From NCBI RefSeq assembly GCF_902170305.1, contig NZ_CABHWW010000026.1, positions 1 through 64,000 of the forward strand: a stretch of DNA of 64,000 bases. Reading direction: 5' to 3'. The position numbers and the translations under genes are program-made. This DNA is from Yersinia alsatica (lineage in GTDB: Bacteria; Pseudomonadota; Gammaproteobacteria; Enterobacterales; Enterobacteriaceae). Below, one piece after another: positions 56,150-64,000 of this stretch. Each line of letters begins with the position of its first letter. Position 1 is the first letter of the stretch. The notes beneath the pieces are model-generated. The model saw nothing but the letters and a program-made list of their open reading frames with translations, had not been told where the DNA came from and did no database searches.

Positions 56150-56776
56150 ATGCTGGAAGCTATAAATCTAACTTGCGTCCGAGATGAACGAAGCTTGTTT
56201 CAACAGCTCAGTTTCTGTGTGGCTGCGGGGGAGATTGTGCAGATTGAGGGGCAAAACGGGGCGGGTAAAACCAGCTTGCTGCGCATTTTAGCCGGGCTTG
56301 CTGATGCCGATGTTGGGCAGGTGAACTGGCTGGGTGAGAATATTCGCCGTGATCGCGCCCGTTATCATCAGGATTTACTGTTTTTAGGCCATCAGCCGGG
56401 GATCAAATCGGTACTGACACCTTTTGAAAATCTGGCCTTCTACCAGTCGGTATTTCAGCCAGTGGATAGCGCCGCCATTTGGCAGGCTTTGTCGCTGGTT
56501 GGGCTGGTGGGCTATGAAGATTTGCCGGTATCGCAGTTATCTGCCGGTCAGCAACGGCGGGTAGCTTTAGCCCGATTGTGGCTAAGTCGGGCACCGTTAT
56601 GGATTCTGGATGAACCTCTGACCGCAATTGATAAGCAGGGCGTCAGCACATTGTTGGCCCTATTTGTGGAACATGCCGCCAAGGGGGGCATGGTGTTGCT
56701 CACCACGCATCAGGATTTAGATGGCGTCAGCCAGCAGGTGCGTAAAATCCGCTTAACCAACACGCAGGAGAATTAA
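56150..56776 (+). CDS. ccmA: CcmA, heme exporter ATP-binding subunit (208 aa)
   Basis: ABC ATPase: Walker [11 protein letters not shown]-loop region LGHQPGIKS, signature [17 protein letters not shown] and Walker B PLWILDEP. With CcmB and CcmC it forms the complex that uses ATP to release holo-CcmE from CcmCD. First gene of the cytochrome c maturation operon; stop overlaps the ccmB start (TAATG). Confidence 0.95.
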   Translation: MLEAINLTCVRDERSLFQQLSFCVAAGEIVQIEGQNGAGKTSLLRILAGLADADVGQVNWLGENIRRDRARYHQDLLFLGHQPGIKSVLTPFENLAFYQSVFQPVDSAAIWQALSLVGLVGYEDLPVSQLSAGQQRRVALARLWLSRAPLWILDEPLTAIDKQGVSTLLALFVEHAAKGGMVLLTTHQDLDGVSQQVRKIRLTNTQEN

Positions 56777-57435
56777 TGTTTATCAGCGTGTTGCGCCGTG
56801 AATTAAAAATAGCCTTCAGAAAAGGCGCAGAAATCGTTAACCCACTCTGGTTTTTTCTGATTGTTATCACCTTGTTTCCGTTGGGTATTGGCCCGGAACC
56901 GCAACTGTTGGCGCGTATTGCGCCAGGTATCGTCTGGGTTGCCGCATTGCTCGCGTCGTTATTATCGCTGGAGCGGCTATTCCGTGATGATTTCCACGAT
57001 GGCTCTCTGGAGCAGTTGCTGTTATTACCCAGCCCGCTAGCACTCACGGTGTTAGGCAAAGTGTGCGCTCACTGGGTTGTTACCGGGTTGCCTTTACTGA
57101 TCTTATCGCCATTGGTGGCATTGTTGCTGTCTCTCGACAGTAATACGGCGATGGCGATGGCGCTGACACTGCTGCTGGGGACGCCGACCTTAAGTTTTAT
57201 CGGGGCTATTGGTGTCGCGTTGACTGTGGGTTTGCGCAAAGGTGGGGTGCTACTGAGTTTATTGGTTCTGCCGCTGTATATCCCGGTGTTGATATTTGCC
57301 ACTGCGGCTATTGATGCGGCGTCGATGGCACTGCCGATTGATGGTTATCTGGCTATTCTGGGGGCGATGTTGGCAGGGAGTGCCACACTGGCACCTTTTG
57401 CTACCGCGGCGGCATTGAGAGTGAGTGTGCACTAG
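56776..57435 (+). CDS. ccmB: CcmB, heme exporter membrane subunit (219 aa)
   Basis: Six hydrophobic segments, with the ccmB pattern LRRELKIAFRKGAEIVNPLWFF, ERLFRDDFHDGSLEQLLLLP and ALTVGLRKGGVLLSLLVLPLYIPVLIF. It is the membrane partner of CcmA. Length normal. Confidence 0.95.
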   Translation: MFISVLRRELKIAFRKGAEIVNPLWFFLIVITLFPLGIGPEPQLLARIAPGIVWVAALLASLLSLERLFRDDFHDGSLEQLLLLPSPLALTVLGKVCAHWVVTGLPLLILSPLVALLLSLDSNTAMAMALTLLLGTPTLSFIGAIGVALTVGLRKGGVLLSLLVLPLYIPVLIFATAAIDAASMALPIDGYLAILGAMLAGSATLAPFATAAALRVSVH

Positions 57436-57623
57436 CTCATTATCGCAGGCCACAATAGGCTATCCGTTAAAAAGTGCGTGTAAAAAATATCAGTCAAAAG
57501 AGTAAAGATTTTCATAAGCTTAAGCGCGGTAGCCAACGCAGATTACAGCAGATTGTGCGCCGTCCCTGCACCGAGGTAACCCATAGGGTGATACCGGTCC
57601 AATTTCAACGTGAGCAATGAAAA

Positions 57624-58361
57624 ATGTGGAAATGGTTTCATCAATTCGCTAAACCCGAACGGCTCTATCAGCTGTGTGGGCGATTTATTCCGTGGCTGGG
57701 CCTGGCGGCAGTTATCTGCTTGAGCGTGGGCTGGGTATGGGGTTTTGGCTTCGCTCCATCAGATTACCAACAGGGTGACAGTTTCCGTATCATATATTTG
57801 CATGTCCCGGCAGCGATCTGGTCGATGGGTATCTATATGTCGATGGCTATCGCGGCATTTGTCGGTTTAGTCTGGCAAATGAAAATGTCCGATAACGTCT
57901 TGGCTGCCATGGCTCCGGTGGGGGCAGTGTTTACCTTTATCGCGCTGGTTACCGGCTCGGCATGGGGTAAGCCTATGTGGGGAACCTGGTGGATTTGGGA
58001 TGCACGCTTGACCTCTGAATTAGTGCTGTTATTCCTCTATCTGGGGGTTATCGCCCTGTATAATGCCTTCGAAGACCGTAAGTTGGCGGGGCGCGCAGCG
58101 GGCATTCTGGTGCTGGTCGGCGTGGTCAATATCCCCATCATTCATTTCTCTGTCGTGTGGTGGAATACCTTGCATCAAGGTTCGACCAATATGCAGCAAA
58201 GCATTGATCCGAGTATGCGTTCCCCGCTTCGTTGGGCGATTTTTGGTTATCTGTTCTTCTTCGCCACACTGACATTAATGCGACTGCGCAATCTGATTTT
58301 GCAGCAAGAGCGCCATCGTCCGTGGGTTGCTGCTCTATTGCGTAAGGAGCCACGCGTATGA
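57624..58361 (+). CDS. ccmC: CcmC, heme delivery protein (245 aa)
   Basis: Six-TM protein with the tryptophan-rich WWD motif (WGTWWIWDARLTSELVLL) and conserved His residues in IYLHVPAAIWSMG and IPIIHFSVVWW. It presents heme to the CcmE chaperone in the periplasm. A gap of 188 bases, with no gene in it, separates it from ccmB; the next gene overlaps by 4 bp. Confidence 0.95.
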   Translation: MWKWFHQFAKPERLYQLCGRFIPWLGLAAVICLSVGWVWGFGFAPSDYQQGDSFRIIYLHVPAAIWSMGIYMSMAIAAFVGLVWQMKMSDNVLAAMAPVGAVFTFIALVTGSAWGKPMWGTWWIWDARLTSELVLLFLYLGVIALYNAFEDRKLAGRAAGILVLVGVVNIPIIHFSVVWWNTLHQGSTNMQQSIDPSMRSPLRWAIFGYLFFFATLTLMRLRNLILQQERHRPWVAALLRKEPRV

Positions 58362-58606
58362 ATCCGGCCTTTAACTCTTGGGCGGCATTTTTTGCCATGG
58401 GCGGTTATGCCTTTTATGTCTGGCTGGCGGTTGCGGCGACATTATTATCACTGCTGGGCTTATGGGCCCATACCAGGTGGCAGCATAAGCAATTACTCGC
58501 GGATATTCAGCGTCGTGAAGCCCGAGAAAAACGCATTCAGCAGGCAAATCATTCCCAATCAGATCACGTCAAAAGTGTTGCCCGTCCGCAGGAGAAACAA
58601 CAGTGA
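58358..58606 (+). CDS. ccmD: CcmD, small membrane subunit (82 aa)
   Basis: One transmembrane helix ([23 protein letters not shown]) with a preceding [13 protein letters not shown] block and a basic cytoplasmic tail. CcmD is needed for release of holo-CcmE from CcmC. Four-base overlaps with ccmC and ccmE. Confidence 0.92.
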   Translation: MNPAFNSWAAFFAMGGYAFYVWLAVAATLLSLLGLWAHTRWQHKQLLADIQRREAREKRIQQANHSQSDHVKSVARPQEKQQ

Positions 58607-59097
58607 ATCCACGTAGAAAAAGCCGACTCTATCTGGCGATTGTGGTGCTGATCGGTATCGGTCTGACCGTCACACTGGTGTTGTATGCACTGCGTTCAAA
58701 TATTGATCTGTTCTATACCCCAGGTGAAATTTTGCAGGGCAAAGGTGAGCGCCATGAGAAGCCGGAAATCGGCCAGCGTTTACGTATTGGCGGCATGGTG
58801 ATGCCGGGTTCAGTGAAACGCGATGATAAAACACTGGAAATGAGCTTCAAAGTTTACGATGCACGCGGTGCCGTCACCGTGACCTACACCGGCATTCTGC
58901 CTGACCTGTTCCGCGAAGGGCAGGGCGTAGTCGCACAAGGGGTATTTGCCGCTGGCAATACCATCAACGCGAAAGAAGTGTTGGCAAAGCATGATGAGAA
59001 TTACACACCACCAGAAGTGAAAGAGGCAATGAAAGAAAATCATACCCGCCCGGCAGAAGCCTACAGTAGTGCCAATGGCGGAGGCAATGCCTCATGA
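58603..59097 (+). CDS. ccmE: CcmE, periplasmic heme chaperone (164 aa)
   Basis: An N-terminal anchor ([22 protein letters not shown]), an OB-fold beta domain, then [14 protein letters not shown], which holds the His that binds heme covalently and the nearby Tyr. It carries heme from CcmC to CcmF. Length normal. Confidence 0.95.
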   Translation: MNPRRKSRLYLAIVVLIGIGLTVTLVLYALRSNIDLFYTPGEILQGKGERHEKPEIGQRLRIGGMVMPGSVKRDDKTLEMSFKVYDARGAVTVTYTGILPDLFREGQGVVAQGVFAAGNTINAKEVLAKHDENYTPPEVKEAMKENHTRPAEAYSSANGGGNAS

Positions 59098-61061
59098 TGC
59101 CTGAAATCGGCAGTTTTTTATTGTGTCTGGCGCTGGCCATCTCGCTATTGCTGAGCCTGTACCCGCAGTGGGGAGCCGCGCGTCAGGATGCCCGGATGAT
59201 GGCGACCGGCAGACCATTGACCTACGGAATGTTTGCCACTATCGCGCTGTCATTTATATGTCTTATATATGCGTTTGTGGTAAATGATTTTACTGTCTCT
59301 TATGTGGCGGCAAACTCGAATTCACATTTGCCGGTTTACTACCGGATTGCCGCAAGCTGGGGGGCACACGAAGGGTCACTGCTGTTGTGGGTATTACTGC
59401 TCAGTTGTTGGTCATTGGCGGTGGCGTTGTTTAGTCGTTCTATGCCGGATGATGCGGTAGCTCGCGTGTTATCGGTGCTGGGAATGATTACTGGCGGCTT
59501 TCTGCTGTTTATTATCCTGACCTCAAATCCATTCAACCGCACCTTACCGGACTTCCCGATTGACGGCAACGATTTGAACCCACTGTTGCAGGATGTGGGG
59601 CTGATTTTCCATCCGCCACTGCTCTATATGGGATATGTCGGGTTCTCGGTGGCATTTGCTTTTGCTATTGCTTCCTTAATGGCTGGGCGACTCGACAGTG
59701 CCTGGGCGCGCTGGTCACGCCCGTGGACTCAAGCCGCATGGGTGTTCCTGACTATGGGCATCGTGCTTGGTTCGGCATGGGCCTATTATGAACTCGGTTG
59801 GGGCGGCTGGTGGTTCTGGGACCCAGTCGAAAATGCTTCCTTTATGCCTTGGCTGGCAGGTACGGCATTGATTCACTCACTGGCGGTGACTGAAAAACGT
59901 GGGACTTTTAAGGCCTGGACAGTATTGCTGGCGATCACTGCATTCTCTTTATGCTTGATGGGCACCTTCCTGGTGCGCTCTGGCGTGCTGGTTTCGGTGC
60001 ACTCCTTTGCCTCTGACCCGGCACGCGGCATGTTTATTCTGGCTTATCTGGTGATTGTTATCGGCGGCTCTTTGCTGCTGTATGCCGTCAAAGGTGCGCA
60101 GGTGCGCAGCCGTACTCAACATGAGGTTTTCTCGCGCGAGACTTTCTTGCTCGGCAACAATGTGTTGTTGATTGCCGCCATGCTGGTGGTGCTACTGGGG
60201 ACATTGCTGCCACTGGTACACAAACAGTTGGGGCTGGGCAGTATCTCTATCGGCGAACCCTTCTTTAATACTATGTTTACCTGGTTGATGGCTCCAATGG
60301 CGCTATTAATGGGGATTGGGCCGCTGGTGCGCTGGCGTCGTGATGAGCCGAGCAAACTGTGGAAGCGTTTGGGCGTCGCGCTGGTAGTTACCTTGCTATT
60401 GTCAATATTGGTGCCGTGGGTGCTGCAAGATACCATTGCCGGTATGACGGTGGTGGGGCTGATGATGGCTATCTGGGTGATTATCCTGACTCTGATGGAG
60501 TTGCACGAGCGTGCTACCCATCGCCATGGTTTCTGGCGAGGTTTGCAGCACCTTTCCCGTAGCCATTGGGGCATGGTGCTGGGGCACCTCGGGGTGGCCG
60601 TGACCGTGATTGGCATCGCGTTTAGCCAGAATTACAGTGTGGAGCGTGATGTGCGCATGAAGGCCGGTGATAGCATTGATATCCATGATTATCACTTCAT
60701 ATTCCGCGATGTTCACGATATTAAAGGGCCAAACTATACCGGCGGTGTCGGCATTATTGATGTCACTCGCAATGGTAAGCCGGAAGCCACTTTACATGCA
60801 GAAAAACGCTACTACGCGGTGGCCCGCTCGATGATGACCGAAGCAGCTATTGACGGCGGTTTGACTCGTGATCTGTATGCCGCCTTAGGTGAAGAATTAG
60901 ATGACGGTTCATGGGCTGTGCGTTTGTATTACAAGCCATTTGTCCGCTGGATCTGGTATGGCGGGGTGTTTATGGCCATTGGCGGCATCTTCTGTATGTT
61001 CGATCCGCGGTATCGGATGAGTAAGAAGTTAAAACGCGGCGCTGCATCGGAGGCTGAATAA
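59094..61061 (+). CDS. ccmF: CcmF, cytochrome c heme lyase subunit (655 aa)
   Basis: Large polytopic protein with the WWD motif ([19 protein letters not shown]) and conserved His residues ([24 protein letters not shown]). It ligates heme to apocytochrome c, with CcmH and CcmI. Overlaps ccmE by 4 bp and ccmG by 1. Confidence 0.96.
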   Translation: MMPEIGSFLLCLALAISLLLSLYPQWGAARQDARMMATGRPLTYGMFATIALSFICLIYAFVVNDFTVSYVAANSNSHLPVYYRIAASWGAHEGSLLLWVLLLSCWSLAVALFSRSMPDDAVARVLSVLGMITGGFLLFIILTSNPFNRTLPDFPIDGNDLNPLLQDVGLIFHPPLLYMGYVGFSVAFAFAIASLMAGRLDSAWARWSRPWTQAAWVFLTMGIVLGSAWAYYELGWGGWWFWDPVENASFMPWLAGTALIHSLAVTEKRGTFKAWTVLLAITAFSLCLMGTFLVRSGVLVSVHSFASDPARGMFILAYLVIVIGGSLLLYAVKGAQVRSRTQHEVFSRETFLLGNNVLLIAAMLVVLLGTLLPLVHKQLGLGSISIGEPFFNTMFTWLMAPMALLMGIGPLVRWRRDEPSKLWKRLGVALVVTLLLSILVPWVLQDTIAGMTVVGLMMAIWVIILTLMELHERATHRHGFWRGLQHLSRSHWGMVLGHLGVAVTVIGIAFSQNYSVERDVRMKAGDSIDIHDYHFIFRDVHDIKGPNYTGGVGIIDVTRNGKPEATLHAEKRYYAVARSMMTEAAIDGGLTRDLYAALGEELDDGSWAVRLYYKPFVRWIWYGGVFMAIGGIFCMFDPRYRMSKKLKRGAASEAE

Positions 61062-61627
61062 TGAAACCTCAATCCTCATTTAATAAGTTGATGTTTATTC
61101 CGTTGGTGCTGTTTTTACTGCTGGTTATCGCCTTTTTAGTGCAATTAACCCGTAATGCCAATGGTGACGATCCCACGATGTTGGAGTCGGCGCTGATTGG
61201 CAAACCGGTGCCAACCTTTAAATTGGAATCGCTGGAACAACCGGGGAAAACCTTTGATCAGGCGGTATTGCATGATGGTCAGCCGATGCTGCTTAACGTC
61301 TGGGCGACTTGGTGCCCCACCTGTCGTGCTGAGCACCAATATTTGAATACGCTGGCGGCACAGGGCATCCGCGTGGTTGGCTTAAATTACAAAGACGATC
61401 GTAGCAAAGCGGTGCAGTGGCTCAACTCGCTAGGCAACCCTTATGCCCTCAGTTTGTATGATGGCGATGGCATGCTGGGCCTGGATCTTGGCGTGTATGG
61501 CGCACCGGAAACCTTCTTGATCGACGGTCAGGGCATTATCCGTTACCGCCATGCCGGTGATCTCAATGATCGGGTGTGGCAGCAAGAAATCCTGCCGCTC
61601 TATAAAAAGTATCAGGGGGGCGCATGA
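61061..61627 (+). CDS. ccmG: CcmG (DsbE) thioredoxin-like reductase (188 aa)
   Basis: N-terminal anchor, then a thioredoxin fold with active site WATWCPTCRAEHQ, and the family GAPETFLIDGQGIIRYRHAGDL. It keeps the CXXCH cysteines of apocytochrome c (or CcmH) reduced. It takes electrons from DsbD, by analogy. Confidence 0.95.
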   Translation: MKPQSSFNKLMFIPLVLFLLLVIAFLVQLTRNANGDDPTMLESALIGKPVPTFKLESLEQPGKTFDQAVLHDGQPMLLNVWATWCPTCRAEHQYLNTLAAQGIRVVGLNYKDDRSKAVQWLNSLGNPYALSLYDGDGMLGLDLGVYGAPETFLIDGQGIIRYRHAGDLNDRVWQQEILPLYKKYQGGA

Positions 61628-62118
61628 GGCTCTTTAGTTTGGCGCTCGGCCTGATATTAAGCTGGAGTGCATTTGCCGCCATCGATACCTACACTTTTAG
61701 CTCCGTGGCGCAAGAACAGCAATATCGTGAATTGACCGAGCAGCTACGTTGCCCTAAGTGCCAAAATAATAGCATCGCGGATTCTAATGCCATTATTGCC
61801 GCTGATATGCGCGGCAAAGTGTATGAACTGCAACAGCAGGGTAAATCCAAACAGCAAATTATTGATTATATGGTGGCCCGATACGGCAACTTCGTCACTT
61901 ATGAGCCGCCGGTCACCCCTGCCACGTTAATTCTATGGGTTGGACCAGCATTGTTTGTCTTGATAGGTGCAGCGGTGGTGATATTGCGCGCCCGGCGGCG
62001 GGTAGAGAAAGAAGCCCCGCTTTCAGCTCAGGAGCAGCAAAGGTTACAAAGCCTATTGGCTTCAGAGGATAAAACTCTGCTGAATCAACAAGCAAAGACT
62101 AACAGGAAACAACCATAA
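61624..62118 (+). CDS. ccmH: CcmH, short form (164 aa)
   Basis: Signal peptide (LALGLILSWSAFA), then QLRCPKCQNNSIADSN with the redox pair LRCxxC. A C-terminal transmembrane helix (LILWVGPALFVLIGAAVVIL) follows. E. coli CcmH is a fusion of this protein with CcmI; here the two are separate genes, overlapping by 1 base. Confidence 0.94.
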   Translation: MRLFSLALGLILSWSAFAAIDTYTFSSVAQEQQYRELTEQLRCPKCQNNSIADSNAIIAADMRGKVYELQQQGKSKQQIIDYMVARYGNFVTYEPPVTPATLILWVGPALFVLIGAAVVILRARRRVEKEAPLSAQEQQRLQSLLASEDKTLLNQQAKTNRKQP

Positions 62119-63338
62119 TGGCTTTTTGGCTAGTAGTGATTATTTTACTGGTGGTTGCGGGTGCCTTGTTGGTCATTCCGGCCATGCGACAAAAGACCAA
62201 CCTCCAGGCGACGACGCGTGATGAGTTGAATAAGGCTATTTATCAAGATCGTCTATCTGAATTGGCAGAAGATGAAGCGCAGGGCGTGGTCGAGCAGCGA
62301 CCTGAATTGATTCAGGAGCTGCAACAGAACCTGCTAACAGATATCCCGCAGCAATCATCTGAAAATGCCAGCCCGATCAACCGTTGGGTGTTATTACCCG
62401 GAGTGGTGATTCTGGTTGTGGTCTCGGTGGGGCTATATCTGAAAACCGGCGGATTATCTCAAGTGCAGGCGTGGCATCAGGTTGAAGCACAAATGCCGGA
62501 ACTACGCGCGCGTGTTGCCAATGAGCGGGCAGAGCCTCTGACTATGGAGGAAGTCGCGCGTCTGGGATTGGGATTACGTACATCTTTACAGCAAGACCCC
62601 GGCAACGTTAATGACTGGATGATGTTGGGCCGAGTCGGAATGGCACTCAATAATGCCACCACGGCCACCCAAGCTTTTGCTAAAGCTTACCAGCTGGCAC
62701 CCGATAATGACGATGTCAGGTTTGGCTATGCTGAAGTGCTGACACGTTCCAATGATCCACAGGATAATCAGCTGGCAGCTCGGATGCTGCGCACGATGGT
62801 GGGTCAGGATCACAGCAATTTGCGCGCGATGAGTTTATTAGCTTTTAATGCTTTTGAGCAGGGCGATTTTAAACAAGCCATTGGCGCGTGGGAAGTTATG
62901 CTAAAATTGCTGCCTGCTGGTGATTCTCGGATAGAAGTGATAAAACGCAGTATTGCACAAGCTAAATCACAGGCAGGGCAGGAAACAGCTACACTGGGAA
63001 TAGAGGTTTCACTCTCATCTGATGCCGCCCAGAAGTTGCCGCAACAGGGAATGCTGATTATATCGGTAACTGATGGGGCAAATCCGATACCGGTTGCGGT
63101 AAAACAACTGCCGTTGAGCCGATTCCCGCTATCCGTGATGCTGGATGACAGTAATGCAATGATGTCCGAGCGGTTGCTCTCATCTTTGCAGCAGGTGAAG
63201 GTGCGCGCACGTATCTCGCTGGATGGCACCGCCAATTCGCAACCGGGTGACTGGTTTGGTGAAAGCGATGTGCAGGATTTTGGCGGGAAAGAGCCACCTC
63301 AGACTATTCATGTTCAGATAAACAAACAGATCCCTTAA
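62118..63338 (+). CDS. ccmI: CcmI, TPR-containing apocytochrome chaperone (406 aa)
   Basis: Two transmembrane helices (LVVIILLVVAGALLVIP, LLPGVVILVVVSVGLYL) and a periplasmic TPR region (DWMMLGRVGMALNNATTATQAFAKAYQLAPDNDD...). It guides apocytochrome c to the CcmFH lyase. The start of ccmI overlaps the ccmH stop. Confidence 0.93.
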   Translation: MAFWLVVIILLVVAGALLVIPAMRQKTNLQATTRDELNKAIYQDRLSELAEDEAQGVVEQRPELIQELQQNLLTDIPQQSSENASPINRWVLLPGVVILVVVSVGLYLKTGGLSQVQAWHQVEAQMPELRARVANERAEPLTMEEVARLGLGLRTSLQQDPGNVNDWMMLGRVGMALNNATTATQAFAKAYQLAPDNDDVRFGYAEVLTRSNDPQDNQLAARMLRTMVGQDHSNLRAMSLLAFNAFEQGDFKQAIGAWEVMLKLLPAGDSRIEVIKRSIAQAKSQAGQETATLGIEVSLSSDAAQKLPQQGMLIISVTDGANPIPVAVKQLPLSRFPLSVMLDDSNAMMSERLLSSLQQVKVRARISLDGTANSQPGDWFGESDVQDFGGKEPPQTIHVQINKQIP

Positions 63339-63374
63339 ATATAAGGGACTGGAAAGAATTTCATGGAGAAAAAT

Positions 63375-64000
63375 ATGAACTACCGCCTGATTGGGCTAAC
63401 TTTTGCAACCGTACTGTTAGTAGGGTGCGCCAGTAGCTCACCGGATCACATGGAGCAGGGCCGCTCAGATCCACTGGAAGGTTTTAACCGGGCAATGTTC
63501 AATTTCAACTATGAGGTTCTTGACCCTTATATTGTGCGCCCGGTTGCGGTTGTCTGGCGCGATTACGTGCCACAGCCAGCACGTAATGGGACGAGCAACT
63601 TCTTAAGTAACCTTGAAGAGCCGGCCAGCATGCTTAACAGCTTCTTGGTGGGTGACCCGTACAATGCGATGAAGCACTTTAACCGTTTCTTCCTGAACAC
63701 GATTCTGGGGATGGGGGGGTTAATTGATGTGGCCAGCATGGCGAACCCGAAACTGGCGAAGCAAGTTCCTCATCGTTTTGGTTCTACACTTGGTCACTAT
63801 AATGTGGGCTACGGGCCATATGTGGTTCTACCTGCTTATGGCAGCTTTACGATTCGTGAAGATGGGGGTAATGCGGCTGATTACGTCTATCCAGTGTTGA
63901 GCTATCTGACCTTCTGGATGTCAGCAGGTAAATGGGTGCTTGAAGGGGTTGAAACCCGTGCACAGCTGTTGGATTCCGATGGTTTGTTACGTAACTCTTC
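63375..64000 (+). CDS. mlaA: MlaA (VacJ) outer-membrane lipoprotein, partial
   Basis: Starts MNYRLIGLTFATVLLVGCASS, a lipoprotein signal with lipobox LVGC, after a GGAG site. It continues with DPLEGFNRAMFNFNYEVLDPYIVRPVAVVWRDYVP and GLIDVASMANPKLAK, typical of MlaA. The gene runs off the end of the window after about 208 codons (E. coli MlaA has 251). MlaA removes stray phospholipids from the outer leaflet with OmpC/F and the Mla ABC system. Confidence 0.95.
   Translation, partial: MNYRLIGLTFATVLLVGCASSSPDHMEQGRSDPLEGFNRAMFNFNYEVLDPYIVRPVAVVWRDYVPQPARNGTSNFLSNLEEPASMLNSFLVGDPYNAMKHFNRFFLNTILGMGGLIDVASMANPKLAKQVPHRFGSTLGHYNVGYGPYVVLPAYGSFTIREDGGNAADYVYPVLSYLTFWMSAGKWVLEGVETRAQLLDSDGLLRNS

Overview
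The window comes from an enteric gammaproteobacterium, most likely a Yersinia species. This rests on the right-hand chromosomal block (yfdC, a ccmABCDEFGHI operon with separate ccmH and ccmI, then mlaA) and on the many enterobacterial lambdoid phage genes. The genus is an inference from gene content and order; the enterobacterial assignment is firm.

Layout. (1) 1-4137 is the AT-rich right end of an older integrated element. It has an operon, read leftward, of a large serine recombinase and two different ParB-like proteins, then the wreck of a P4/IntS-type tyrosine integrase. (2) 4299-54701 is an apparently complete lambdoid siphovirus prophage of about 50.4 kb. It is bounded by 15-bp direct repeats that match the 3' end of tRNA-Arg(CCU), argW. 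(3) 54687-64000 is chromosome: argW, yfdC, the cytochrome c maturation operon and the start of mlaA.

The prophage follows the lambda plan. A TorI-like excisionase lies at the left end and an IntS-like integrase at the right end, as in E. coli KplE1, which also sits in argW. The leftward PL operon (13920 down to 4405) starts with a clear N antiterminator and carries a RecT / lambda-type exonuclease pair, a pentapeptide-repeat protein, a Dam-like methylase and many small genes. PL with three operators, PR with its operators, nutL and nutR can all be read directly. Between PL and cI, where lambda has rexAB, lies a three-gene higB-higA-secB-like toxin-antitoxin-chaperone (TAC) operon with its own promoter and palindromic operator. 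Rightward come cro, cII, gene O with origin iterons, a DnaC-type helicase loader, a nin region, Q, a 6S-like PR' leader, lysis genes, rha, terminase, a peculiar tRNA-like RNA, head genes, and a lambda-type tail (M, L, K, I, J) with fibre and assembly protein.

How the parts work together. N and Q antitermination drive early and late transcription past many intrinsic terminators; several of these sit inside the late operon beside moron-like cargo genes. CI holds the prophage silent at the PL/PR operators. The TAC operon, a one-TM protein, a YmgB-like gene, a lipoprotein gene and a reversed gene in the tail operon are the likely lysogen-expressed cargo. The best candidates for unusual biology are the TAC operon, the tRNA-like RNA after the terminase gene, and the recombinase/ParB/ParB module.
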